Shown piece after piece: positions 46,280 to 60,233 of a stretch of 64,000 nt of DNA. Where the stretch lies: contig JAWNGF010000001.1 of NCBI GenBank assembly GCA_037039685.1, positions 6,820,001 through 6,884,000 on the forward strand, in the 5' to 3' direction. The translations under genes were made by a program, and so were the position numbers. The notes under the pieces were generated by a model. The model was not told the DNA's origin, did no database searches, and worked only from the letters and a program-made list of their open reading frames with translations. The DNA is from Ceratobasidium sp. AG-K. Its lineage: Eukaryota > Basidiomycota > Agaricomycetes > Cantharellales > Ceratobasidiaceae. How positions within the stretch are numbered: the first letter of the stretch is position 1; each line of letters begins with the position of its first letter.

Positions 46280-46579
46280 GGTGGTCGGGAGCAAGCCTGG
46301 AGCCTAGGGAATTTGATCGCGGTCAAACATTGATGTGCCCGAAATGTGCATCCCCCGACGCAGTAATTTTGGGTTTGGTTGCTAGGTCCGATCCATGCTT
46401 AACATCCCACACAGCCTTGATCCTGGCCGGGCAACGATCACGACTTGATGGAGCCGGGTTCGGTGGCCAGTCGGGTGGCAGTGGTGCGGCGCTTAAGTTC
46501 GGTATTTGACCAGACCCCGACAATTGCGCTCCGAGCTAACCTTAGTTCTTGCCAAGTTGTTCTTGTCTTCCACCTCGCG
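46280..46579. promoter_or_regulatory. Divergent promoter region, SPF27 and HIT gene
   Basis: 300 bp separate the two start codons. An in-frame open region extends upstream of the HIT start to 46445. The ATG at 46580 is preferred because the protein there begins with the usual short lead to the CPMC motif. No TATA box is clear. Confidence 0.35.
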
Positions 46580-47766
46580 ATGGCATCTTCCACCAACCCA
46601 TTTGCCCCCCGGCCTGGGTGTCCAATGTGCAGCATTGTCACAGCGAACCCCAGCTCCACCCCCTTGACGTCGCCGCGCACCCCTTCGTTCCCGGCCAGCT
46701 CTTCAGGCACCACCACTGCTGCGCAAGCTCAGGTCATATGGAAGGACGAAAACGTAACAGCATATGTCGAGAAAAACAACCCAGTGTCAAGTAAAGGCCA
46801 CATTATTATCCTGCTCAAGTGAGTTCAAGTCGCGGTCGTTCTACTCCGTGCATGGGCTAATAACTGTGATCATCGCAACAGTCTCCATGTACCCTCTATC
46901 TACTCTCTAGTGAGTCGCTAGCAGTTCTTTTGGCGAGGACGGGCTCTAATTCTTTATCTGACAGTCATCTAGCGACCTCCCGCTATTGGTGCACATTCAG
47001 CGATTGGCCCACCGACTCCTGACCCAGCTCCACCCGTCATCGGCAGGCAGCTCATTTGCGCCGAGCTCAAATACCAATCCTCCACCATCCCCTGGGCCCA
47101 ATGCATCTCCCAACCTGCCTTTGACATCTGGTGTCCCCTTCCACATCGGTTTCATCACTCCGCCATTCAAAGACAGTAAAATACCTGTCACCGATCATTT
47201 ACACGCACATGCCTATATTGGCACACTTGACCGAGCAGGATGGTGGCGTGCTGTTGCTTATAGCTCCGTTGGCTGGTATAGCATCGAGGATTTAATCGCT
47301 GAGATTCGGTACGTACGCCTAGATGCCGATCCTGCTTAGCCCTTACGTGCTTTTTCTGGGTGACCCTAGTGAACAAACCTCGAACAACCGCGTGCGATCA
47401 ACAGACCCGGAACGGAAGAACTCCCGACCGATTGACCGGGTGCCCAATGCGGGCGCTCGTGCGGGGTTGCCCGACGGCAGGGAACTCATTGACCGTGGTG
47501 TCGCGTCGGACAACCTTGACGATGCGGAAGAAGGGGCCACGCGGTCCAGACTAGGGAGCACGGACAACCTAGCCGGTCCTTCCAAGCGTGACAGCCATAT
47601 CCCCTTGATGCGAATATCGACCCCCGATATCGTCATTGAAAATACCGACGGTGGAAGCCGTCAGCGAAGCGAACCCCTGTCTCCCAACGCGTCTTCATCT
47701 GATATTGCTCTCGTGCGACCAACCAGTCCTATTAGCCCGTCGTCTGCCCAGGCAATTACTGTTTGA
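46580..47766 (+). CDS. HIT (histidine triad) domain protein with long C-terminal extension
   Basis: Nucleotide-binding hydrolase or transferase fold. Start at 46580 (MASSTNPFAPRPGCPMCSIV); the CPMC pair resembles the structural Cys pair of some HIT proteins. Then VIWKDENVTAYVEKNNPVSS and KGHIIILLNLHVPSIYSL (the conserved H-V/I-P segment), and later GFITPPFKDSKIPVTDHLHA with the histidine triad HLHAHAY. A Ser/Pro-rich loop sits between. After the triad the protein continues with WWRAVAYSSVGWYSIEDLIA and about 130 disordered, charged residues ending AITV. An aprataxin-like or HINT-like role is possible; neither a FHA nor a zinc finger domain is present. Introns are short GT-AG. Confidence 0.82.
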
Positions 47767-48099
47767 GAATAGCTTGCTCTTGTACTATATCATTGTCTTG
47801 CTTGCGGTCCAATTCCGTCACTTGACTGAATCGTTGCTACCTCAATGTGATCTTGGATTTTGTTTTGTGGGTTGTGGCTAATATATGTACACTTCACTCT
47901 GTCCATGGCTTTTCAGCGCCGGGCGCGCCAAGTACTTCCGTGTGATACGCATACATAACAGGGCTTCAGCAGATTTCCATTCTCAGCGAGCGATTTACCT
48001 GCTGACTCAGCAAACTTGTGTCAATCGCTCGCTTTCAACCACAACGCGCACAACTCGAGGTTGCGACCAAGACCGAGTTCCTTTCTGTACGCGGCGGCA
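47767..48099. other. Intergenic region
   Basis: This lies between the HIT gene and TRAX on the same strand. There is nothing beyond expected 3' untranslated and promoter sequence. Confidence 0.4.
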
Positions 48100-49149
48100 A
48101 TGGATACAGCTCAGGTCGCTTCAAGACGCTCAGACATACTCGCCGCATTTGAAGGATTCAGAGAAGAGCTGGACGAACACAACGATCGACGTAAGCGGTC
48201 TGTACTTTATTCTTAGACCAGGAACCGAATTGACTTCAAGTTCCCAGGGGAGCGAATCATTAAAACAAATAGAGACATTACCAACCTCTCTAAAAAGCTT
48301 ATATTTCAGCTACACCGGATAGCACAAGATGAAAATACCGACGAAGGGCGGAGCAAGGCGATCCACAAGTCGGGCAACAAGTTTGCGGAAGTGCAGAAAC
48401 TCTATGCCAAGTTGCAAGTCGAGGTGCAAGGCGAGCAGAATTGGAGATATGCCCGCAGTATGTACGTGCCATCGCTTAGCTTGGGCTCCATTATTGACGC
48501 AGCTATCTATAGGTCGGGTGGTGTACAGGAATTCATCGAGGCCTTGTCGTTACGGCACTACTTGTTGAATGGGGAGATGATATCACACGCTGAAGTTCAG
48601 CAATTCCTCACATCAGAGGTTGGAGAAAAGGTTTGTTCCGAGTTACGGTTTCGTTATGTTGCGCTGACACGGCGTGTAAAGTACATGGACTTGACAGATT
48701 CAGATTATCTGTTGGGTGTGTCCGACCTCACTGGCGAGCTCATGCGACTAGCGATTTCTACCATTACCCGGAGTGGTGGCCGGGATCGCGCCCTTCATAC
48801 AGCTGCTTTTGTCAGAAGTTGTATGGCTGGTAGGTTTTGTCCCCTTCAGGCTTGGAGTTGACTGAAAGCAGATGGGGTATAGACTTCGAGACCTTTACTC
48901 CGCATGTGCGAGACCTTCAGAAGAAGCAGAAGGAAACAACTGCTTCTCTGCGCAAGATTGAGGATGGTGGGCACGCTTTCACGCCAGACTTCCCGCCTCA
49001 CTAACTGTATGATGGCAGCCTTGTACACCATTCGCGTTCGCGAGTTTGAGCACAGTGAAGGGTCGTTCGACGAAGTGATCAGTCGGTTTGCGTACAACTT
49101 TGAGAACCCTCGAGGTCTATTAGATGACGAGGGTGACATGGTATACTAA
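48100..49149 (+). CDS. Translin-associated protein X (TRAX)
   Basis: Partner of translin in the C3PO endoribonuclease, which trims small RNAs and tRNA pieces. Start at 48100 (MDTAQVASRRSDILAAFEGF). Helical translin-family blocks follow: REELDEHNDRRERIIKTNRD, NLSKKLIFQLHRIA, NWRYARSRSGGVQEFIEALS, LRHYLLNGEMISHAEVQQFL, and then YMDLTDSDYLLGVSDLTGEL followed by MRLAIS. The acidic DLTGELMR stretch carries the catalytic Glu of TRAX subunits. It ends with FETFTPHVRDLQKKQ and DALYTIRVREFEHSEGSF. All introns are GT-AG and keep frame. No translin gene is in the window. Confidence 0.9.
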
Positions 49150-49294
49150 TGTAGTACAATTGAGTCATTTACAATCCATATCTGAACCCTGCAATGACCA
49201 TTATATGGCATAGAAAAGGCTTGAGGGATCTTGGATGTGGCAAGTCACGTGCCACCCTATAGTTAATTGAACGACGACGTCCTAGCTCAACAAA

Positions 49295-50695
49295 ATGTCG
49301 GATGACGAATACTTTGGCGACGATGATCTATTCAATTCCGCAGAACTTGATTACATACCTCTTTTGAATGAACCTCCAGCAGCTGTTACCGGCGTCTCGG
49401 TTGCGCTTGTTGTTGAACAACCTCCAGCCACAGTCCCCAACCCTCCTGCGGCAAGTGCGAGCGCAGGGACATCTGAGGGCATGGCTAGTGTAGTTACAGA
49501 ACCATCCCAATTCTCTTCAAGGCATGGGACATCTCAACAAAACTCGACCGGATCCACTCACGGCTCGACACAGGCGTCTGGCTCTCGAAGTTCAACATCC
49601 AATCAAGCCACCCCAGTGCGAAGGACGGGCTCTCGACTTTCTACAATCATGAACGCACTTAGAACTGGTCAAAACAGCGAGGGTTCAAGTGAGTTTGAAT
49701 ATGTTGCTGTTTTTTTTTTTACTGAGGATTTACCGATGTACGAACCTGCAGCCCTGACCGCGCCTGTCTCTTACGGCGTTTTTGGGCCTCCAACCGGGTT
49801 GCTACATACGCCTCAACGTCACGCGCAGAAAGCGGGCTCTTCCAGCTCGACTACTCCTTTTGGTCCTCCTCGAAAAATCACTTGTCCGTCGCCGCAATCC
49901 GGTTCGAAGCGTCGAAGATCATCGTCTTCCTCCCGTAACGCCGACACTTTAGTGGTCGTCCAAGCGGCGAGAGAGGATACCTGGAGTGTGATTGAAGAGG
50001 AGTTAAATTGTGTCATGTAAGTCCAGTTTTTGCTAAGTAGGCCCGTGCCTAATTTGTCTGAAGATGCTGCGACCTACTTGTTGCTCCTCAAATCACGACG
50101 TGTGGGCATACTGTTTGTGCAGTGAGTACACGCCTGTCCGCCAAGTGATACTCGAATACTGATTAGTATCCTCTCTAGCCTTGCCTGGCAAGTTGATATT
50201 CTGACGACGATCGTCGCCCGACTAACCTTAGCCCAAAGAGATCCTGGCTGGTTAGAAACAGCAATTGCCCGATTTGCCGCGGATACCTCAACGCAACCCA
50301 AAAACCGTGCCCGAATCTGCTTGCGTCTAGTATGATCGACCGCCTTTTTCTTGAGGCCTCCAAAAACCAGTTGGCTGAATGGTGTCCAGGAGGCGCCAAA
50401 CGAATCGAGTGGGAGAAGCGAAAGCGGTACGTGCTTGAACTTTCAGCTTGCAAGCGTCTATCCAACACTCGTATATAGAGAATGGGACGTATCAGTTGCG
50501 CAAGCCGCCGCGGATGCCGCTCGGGTGAATAGGGTCAACACTCGTTCAGCGACCCGAGTTACGCAACAACGACAATACCACCCGCACCTTCTCTTCCTAC
50601 CGCCTGAAGATGAATATGAATATGATTTTGATGATTATGCGGACCAGGTCTATGCGTATCATGAACGTTATGCCGACCATCCTGACTACTATTGA
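49295..50695 (+). CDS. RING-finger protein, putative E3 ubiquitin ligase
   Basis: Start at 49295 (MSDDEYFGDDDLFNSAELDY). A long Ser/Thr/Pro-rich, disordered N-terminal half is followed by a C3HC4 RING assembled over four exons: NCVICCDLLVAPQITTCGHT, VCA, the 9-nt exon 50179-50187 encoding PCL, and RSWLVRNSNCPICR. The intron before the microexon is 50122-50178; the one after (50188-50238, 51 nt) starts with GC (gcaagt) and ends AG. This is the only arrangement I found that gives all eight zinc ligands in frame. The end is acidic and Tyr-rich (PEDEYEYDFDDYADQVYAYH). Substrate and partner are unknown. A poly-T run of 12 sits in intron 1. Confidence 0.8.
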
Positions 50696-50867
50696 TGCGA
50701 CTCCTGTGCCTGAATTTTTAATTGTAATTTGGGTCTTGTGTTGTTGTACATTGCATTACAATCTTGACTAATGATTTATTCAAACAACTCGGCGCTTGTC
50801 TCACATTGGAGAACCTACCACAACAACCATAATCCTCGTTCACGAGTTGGCATTGTTGACCGATATT

Positions 50868-51968
50868 ATGGCAACCCCTGCAGATGACCATAGCGAGAAG
50901 CTTTTGGTGTACCATGAGTGGCTAAATGTGAGTTTAAATCGAGCCCTAGCATGCACAATGCCCAACTTACTTTCAGTCTGTATTGGGCAGGTTCTTGGTC
51001 CACTTACTAGTGCAAATGTTCTTGACTACTTTGCCGCATGCCAACTTTTCTGGGATCCTCAATGCAATAACAACATCCTCCGCATGCAAAGCCAACACTT
51101 GGGAACTTCGGTGAACCTAGACGAGCTCAAGTATGTCTGTGTGGGTGTACCCTATCCAAGTGACTGACCTGGGTTATAGGAATATGAAAGGCATAGAGTA
51201 CGCTGTCGTACATGCAGAGCCACCCACGTTGTTCGTAATTCACAAAAGGGAGAGGCTGAGTCCAACGGAAGGTTCGTTCACTTATTGCACCACAAGTATG
51301 ATAACTCACGCAAGGATGTACTCTCAGTACGTCCTATTGAAGCGTACTACGTTTACAAGAATACGATTCATAAAGCCTTTGATCTATATTCCCTAGTCTC
51401 GAACCGGCTAGTGAGTCTCTTTTCATTCTTCCACGGACTGGCCACTAATGTACACTACTCCAGTTAACGGCGGTCGGTTGCTTGAGCGACTCGTTGAATC
51501 TTATTCGTCCATACAAACCAGAGTTTTCGCCTCGTACCGGGTACCAGTGGTAGGAATACACAATCGCTCCGTTATCTGCGGCTCAAAATCCCCAGGAACA
51601 TCATTGACGATTCTGTCGAGGATGGAGAAGATTCAAATTCCTCCCCGCATCGGAATCGGGCTCAACCTAAACGTCAGGTGGCTAATGTACCTGGGATGAT
51701 GGCTGCGCTTCAGACGGCCAAAGCGCATATGGAGCAGCAATACCAACAAAGGCAGAAGCAGGCTGAGCAAGAGGCTGCCAATACGGCTGCCGGATCCGTG
51801 GCAGGAGGGACCCGGCCCGCCAGCGTCGCGCCGATGACTCCCGCGCCAGATGCTCTACCTCGTTCGTTGGATAATGACACGGCGACCGGTTCTGCTGCGA
51901 AAACACCTGCACCCAAGGGACAGGGAAAGAAAAAGCAAAAACGTGGGTCTCCACTAATACCTGTTTAA
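50868..51968 (+). CDS. MED6: Mediator complex subunit 6
   Basis: Head-module subunit of Mediator, which links activators to RNA polymerase II. Start at 50868 (MATPADDHSEKLLVYHEWLN); an in-frame ATG further upstream is less likely. The MED6 domain shows LGPLTSANVLDYFAACQLFW, DPQCNNNILRMQSQHLG, NMKGIEYAVVHAEPPTLFVI, HKRERLSPTE, and IEAYYVYKNTIHKAFDLYSL (the Y-Y-I/V-x-x-G/N-x-I-Y/H-x-AP-like core). A disordered, Gln/Ala-rich tail ends in a basic KGQGKKKQKRGSPLIPV. Introns are GT-AG throughout. Confidence 0.93.
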
Positions 51969-52172
51969 TGTCTTTTGACCAAGTCGAGCAGGACTTTCGA
52001 TGGTCGCTGAAAAGGGGGCGATACAATAAGCAGATTTAGAGTTCTGATTGTGATGATATAGCACCACGATGTTGAATAAACCGTGTGTTAATAGGTAGTT
52101 TGTAACGGGTAGTACTGTATGTCGATCGAAACGTGCTCTAAATCCAACGACACAAGCCTACCAATGCCATAA

Positions 52173-52750
52173 TTACTCTCCGAACAACTTCTGGACGCGC
52201 TTTAATATTGAGTCCTTGGATGGATCTAAGGGCGGGGGTCAAGAAACAGATAGTCGGGGTTTACGCCTTTAAACGTACCATATGGGTGATCCTTAGCCGG
52301 AATCTCAAGCAAGGCTGGGAATGCTTGTTGGTACTTATCTACCATAGGTCGAATTTGGTCCGCAACCTAAATCACCATATGCTCCTAAGCCCCGTCCTTT
52401 GGTGAACCTTCTGCATAAGACTTACGTGTTGGTTAATGAGCAGTATCGCAATGTCCTTGCGCTGCGTAAACTGCTGAAAACACTCTTCAATCTTCTCAAC
52501 AGAGGTCTCTGTAACCATGATCTGCGTAAACAAGCGATCCATCAACAACGCCATGCTCACTAGAGTCGACGATCATAAAGTTCTTGGTATCATTGTGAAC
52601 TTGTCCAATTCCAGCCAAGAGGAGACCTGTGACAGAGTCCTATACATATTGAGTATGTCGGGGTACATTTGGTCCGAACAATTGATTAAATACCTCGTCT
52701 CCGATCACAGCTAGGAGGTTCCTATCCTTTGACGGCGCTGAAGTTGCCAT
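52173..52750 (-). CDS. VMA7: V-type H+-ATPase subunit F
   Basis: Rotor-linked subunit of the vacuolar proton pump. Start at 52750 ([20 protein letters not shown]), then a short exon ending [11 protein letters not shown], then [20 protein letters not shown] and [38 protein letters not shown], and a final exon [17 protein letters not shown]. This matches subunit F over its whole length of about 120 residues. Four introns, GT-AG. It is head-to-head with SGT1/ECD; their start codons are only 114 bp apart. Confidence 0.93.
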
Positions 52751-52864
52751 TCTGAATCAGGGGTCGTCGTTGGTGGACGGATAGGAGGCTCCACGTGATC
52801 GTGCTGATGAGTTTGGCGCTTGATCAGCTGCATCTCCATAATCCTCCATCACGGACGACCGGTC
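52751..52864. promoter_or_regulatory. Compact bidirectional promoter, VMA7 and SGT1/ECD
   Basis: Only 114 bp separate divergent start codons, so both transcripts must start within or very near this stretch. No TATA box is visible on either strand. Confidence 0.5.
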
Positions 52865-55978
<3,114 letters not shown>

Positions 55979-56668
55979 CCCCACTAGTCCACACACGATT
56001 CTGATACAATATCATTGTTATCTTGCGATAACCCACAGTTTGACATACAAGAACAAAAACGATTTTGTGGAGAACGAGTGCTATCATCGTAATTTTTTCC
56101 TGTAACATGATTCTCCGGCACACGTAGAGCACCCCTTTTTCTTCATCGATGTAAGGTTGCAACTTGTCATGTAGATTTGCCTTCGCGACTCGTTCCCCGC
56201 ACAAAAGGTGGCACCCTGGTATCTGTATCCGGCAACGCCACCAGCGCTCGAAGGCTAAATTGCCAATAAATGACGTCGCTCCCCGCACAAACACTTGCCG
56301 CTCCACTCGAGCGCCTCCTTTTCCACTGCCGGCTACATCCCAGTGTGAAAATTATTTGGTAATTCCGTTCGCCCTATTGTCGATCCTGGTGATGATTGGC
56401 CGAAACCCACGTGCAAGTTTCAACTGACTTGCCTGTTTTGGTCCCGTAGTGGGAGAAATGCAGCACCCCTCTCGTGCCGAACGAGGGGGCAGCTGTTTTC
56501 AATTCAATTATGGCATCATCGACAATGTCGAAGGAGGCAAAAACCAGAGGCCCCAGCATCGCTGTAGAGCTATATAAGCCCCCCTGTGCCGCTCCAAAAT
56601 ACCATCACCGTCATTCAATCCTCTCAGACATCATAGAACCGTCATCTCTCATAGAGCTCACACACACC
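55979..56668 (+). promoter_or_regulatory. Promoter region of the HAD phosphatase, with TATA box
   Basis: 690 bp with no gene. A strong tatataag lies at 56571-56578, about 92 bp before the ATG, with a C/T-rich leader. CCCCT and AGGGG, the core of yeast stress-response elements, occur near 56466 and 56484. Such elements fit a glycerol-3-phosphatase under osmotic control, but five-base matches are expected by chance. Confidence 0.5.
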
Positions 56669-57713
56669 ATGTCGCCTTCTACTCAATCGTTTATCGTCGA
56701 TGCCGCCTTGTTCGATATGGTGAGCTCATCGCTCCACTTGCTTGTTTTGCGTGACTAACCGAAACTAGGATGGCACCTTGGTCGACAGCATTGCCGCGGT
56801 CGAAAAGGCTTGGGGCAAGGTCGCCGAGGAAATTGGCCAGGACCCGGAGTATGTGATTGCCGCAACTCACGGCAAGCGTGCAATCGACAACCTGCGCCAG
56901 TTCAAGCCCCACCTCAACCCCGACGAGATTGACGAGCACGTCTCCGCTTTCGAGCGCACTATACTCGACTTTGCCGACGAGTACAGCAAAGTCACGAGCT
57001 CGTACACTTCTGCCGTCCCATCGCCCGCGACACTTACTCCAGCGAGCTCGGCCCCCTCATCGGCCCCCTCGTCTCGTCGCTCCTCGCTCTTTGAGCAAGA
57101 CTCGTACGATGTCAAATTCCGTAATCAGCTTGCTGGCTTTGCCATTCCCGAGTCTGCACTCGAGGACGAGGCCGCCATCGACGGAATTACTGAAGATATT
57201 CGTGCCGCCTGGAACGCAGAGCACGGGGTTGTGGACCGATCCGTGCGGATTCTTCCTGGAGTCCGTCGCATGATCGACTCGATTCCCAAAGGCCGCTACG
57301 CTGTTGCTACCTCGGGCGCAAAGACTTATGGTGAGCTTGGTTTCAAGCGCATACATCCTGATTCTGACGACATTGCAGCATACGGAGCCATGTCCCGTGT
57401 TGGTATCGTGCCACCCGAGGTTACCATAACCGCCTGTGACAAGCGCCTCAAGGCCGGCAAGCCCGCTCCCGACCCATTCATCCTCGCCGCCGAGTGCTTG
57501 GGATACGACCCCAAGCGATGCGTCGTCTGGGAAGATTCGCCCTCTGGCATCCGTGCCGGCGTTGCTAGCGGCGCGACCGTCATTGCCGTTTGCACCTCGC
57601 ACACCCGCGACAAGATCTCCGACTGCGGTGCGCACTACATCGTTGAAGACATGGAGAGCGTAAAGTGCGACGTCCAGCCTGATGGCCGCCTCAAGTTTAC
57701 CATTACCGCTTAA
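56669..57713 (+). CDS. HAD-family phosphatase, glycerol-3-phosphatase (GPP) type
   Basis: Likely dephosphorylates glycerol-3-phosphate or a related sugar phosphate such as 2-deoxyglucose-6-phosphate. Start at 56669 (MSPSTQSFIVDAALFDMDGT). HAD motif I DMDGTLVDS is split by intron 1 right after DM. Motif II region: GRYAVATSGAKTYAYGA. Motif III: LKAGKPAPDPFILAAECLGY. Motif IV: CVVWEDSPSGIRAGVASGAT. The cap has ATHGKRAIDNLRQFKPHLNP as in GPP proteins, but also a Ser/Pro/Ala-rich insert of about 40 residues (TSAVPSPATLTPASSAPSSA onward) that yeast GPP lacks. Introns at about 56719-56769 and 57331-57378. The frame is intact. Confidence 0.9.
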
Positions 57714-57959
57714 ATTCTTTTCTCCTCGCTATCGATTCTCGAATGTTTCCTTTAGAGTATGTTGGCGCCAGTGTGTGCGTCTCTTTGTATCAATAGTTGT
57801 GTCTTGTGCCTCCGGTCATTACACCCCATGCTGTCCAATGCATTCATTTCACACCACATGTCTAGTCGGCATCGAGCCTTGGCATTACGCTTGGTGATTC
57901 TCCATGCCACATGCGCCAAGTGTCTTATGTTCGGAGCTTGCATGCGCTTTCAGTTTATA

Positions 57960-59235
57960 GCACGTGTAAAACCAGACGTTCCGTATCTTCATGTCTGCGG
58001 GTGGTCTTTGCTTGGCGGATAAAATTAGCAAGCCGGCTAATCTCGGAACGTGAATTTTGCAAGAGTTTAAGAATGGCTCTGGATGTGCATGGCCAGGCCG
58101 GGGTGAGAGTACACCACTGTAGCCGAGCGGACCATATCAGTCGTACAGGGTGCAGTTGGCCGGGCGCTCAATCAAGCACATCAGAAATGGATCCGGAGTT
58201 TGGACAATGGGAACCTATTAAATTTATATCTATTTAGACGTGTCATTGAGACATACATTTGGCTGGCTTGTCGTGGATCGAAGAGTGATGGCGATGGCAA
58301 ACGGTGCAAGTGATCACCGTCGGCTTTAGACTTCGGCGTTATTATAATCGAAACCGGTCATTCGACCTCCTCTGCTAGCGGCCGCAAACTCGGAAAGTTT
58401 ACACTAATTGATTGGGGCAACTCGATCTGCTGTTCTACGAGGGATGTTCAGTCGTTCATGACTCCCTGTAGACTCCCTGTAGCCACGAGAATTTTTCATG
58501 TTCCATGCGGTGATGTCAGTCCTTTGATTGATTGCCCGTTGTTGTGGATGTAGAATTGCTGCATCTGGGAGGCGGACAACCAAGAACGATAGAAATGGCA
58601 GCCATTTAGCTTACGAAGCCAATTAATTTATTTTAGTCCCGCCCACCTGAACCGCTCTCACTTTATGCTCGAGAGTCATAAATAGCGTGGTCTACCCCAG
58701 CAGCGTTCCGTAATCCGCTATGGCACACCTACCTCCAAGACATCTGATTCTCCCGCGCGGACTTTAACATAGCAACGGCACGGCCTGGGAATAACTGACT
58801 CAGTTTGCTCGGGCTAGATAGTACGGCAAGGCATTGGCTGAACGTGAGTGCTGGTCACGACAATTCAACATCACCCGCGCGAGTCCCACGATGACCTTTG
58901 ACGCCAAGGCTTCGATGCGTGCTGCGACCCTCGTGCCATTCAACCTCCAACGGCAGCCACGCTTTCATTCCACACCTTGCTTAACGTCAGCAGGCGGCCT
59001 TTGCTTGGCAGCCAAAAATAGCAAAGCTGGGTAATCTTGGGGCGTGAATTTTGCGAGAGCTCAAGGCCGGTCCTGGAACTTCGCGAGCAGGTCTAGGTGA
59101 GACTATCCGTACCAATCTAGTAAATACCGTCGAACATGGACCATATCATTCGGACAGGTGCGGTTCAGAAGGTGTCCCACTGGACGTATCTGGTTGCAGC
59201 GGATCCGGGATTTGAACAACGTGGGAAGCAACCGA
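57960..59235. repeat. Diverged direct repeat, two copies about 1 kb apart
   Basis: Copy A at about 57960-58215 and copy B at about 58950-59235 share ordered blocks: tttgcttggc, then gtgaattttgc and agagctcaag-like sequence (58006-58071 against 58999-59064), ggaccatatca followed by acaggtgc-like sequence (58129 against 59138), and ggatccgg-atttg-acaa (58190 against 59200). Spacing between blocks is nearly the same. There is no open frame in common, so this looks like an old non-coding or pseudogenic duplication. Confidence 0.6.
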
Positions 59236-60174
59236 GTCCACTTGAGTAAGACGGCAAAGTGTATTGGCCAGGTACTTGTGGTATACTTTGCCTCATTCTG
59301 GCGTGCATGCGACGAGGCGAAAACCGTTGGGCCAGTCGGCTCGCACAGGGGCATTCACGATATATACAACCAAGGCCACCATCCCAGGCTCCTGAAGGCT
59401 GAAGTAGGCCAAGCTGCAATCAGCTTGGAGACAAGTCTTTACTCCGTTCCGCAAAGATAAGGCATGATTTTGGATCGGCAAGTCGTCCAAACTTGGCGAT
59501 TATAGCGGCTTACCAACTGCCGCCGAGCAGACGAGCCTCAGTTGATGGCGCAATAGACTCACCAAGCGCCGTTTCAATGTGTAAAAATGGAGTTTGGTCT
59601 TGGCAGGAGTCAAGGGGTGTGGAACCACTTGACAGAAGTCTAGATTGCACACGCATACAGCCCTCGGAGCTCTCGGCGAACGAGACCCGCAGCGCAGCCG
59701 GCGTCATCAACTGAGTGCTCCACGTCAAAAGTTCTAAGGAATCCTAACGTTTGAACTATATATATTTAGGCCATAATGCCAAGGCGAACATTGATAAAAT
59801 TGCGAGATTTCGTGATGTTGAGGAGCGGGAGCTAATTATACTACGTGGCTCCTCAACGTGGGCCGAGGTCCCTGCGGCAAATGCGGCGATGTGCCAAGAG
59901 CCCCAGGAACCGGTTGCCTTGGTGGAGGAGTTGGTGATACCAGAGCGGTAGAAACAACAACATCGTAGTGGAATATATATACAACAAGGAGACGCAATAG
60001 ACAGTGGATCAACGTTATCTCTGATACATATGTTTACGCATATATTTACAGATGCTGCTATTCTTGACCATTTGAAATTAGGGGTAAACGCTGGCTTGGC
60101 AAAGAGATCCAATTTAGACTCCGCCAAGTGGTCCCAAGTATTCCAAGAGGCTTGCAGTCTTGGCCACTGATACC

Positions 60175-60181
60175 TTATAAG
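60175..60181 (+). promoter_or_regulatory. TATA-like element of the 60.2-kb gene
   Basis: A ttataag lies about 55 bp before the start codon at 60234. The position is reasonable for a short leader; function is inferred. Confidence 0.35.
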
Positions 60182-60233
60182 CGATGGTTCGATCGCCAAC
60201 CCCTCATCACCAGTCTATCGCAAATTCACTGCA

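Larger units (their letters stand above)
57714..60233. other. Gene-poor region of 2.5 kb
   Basis: No supported gene on either strand. It contains the diverged direct repeat described separately, and near its right end a ttataag at 60175-60181, about 55 bp before the ATG of the next gene. Short chance frames exist. A decayed gene or element is possible. Confidence 0.45.
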
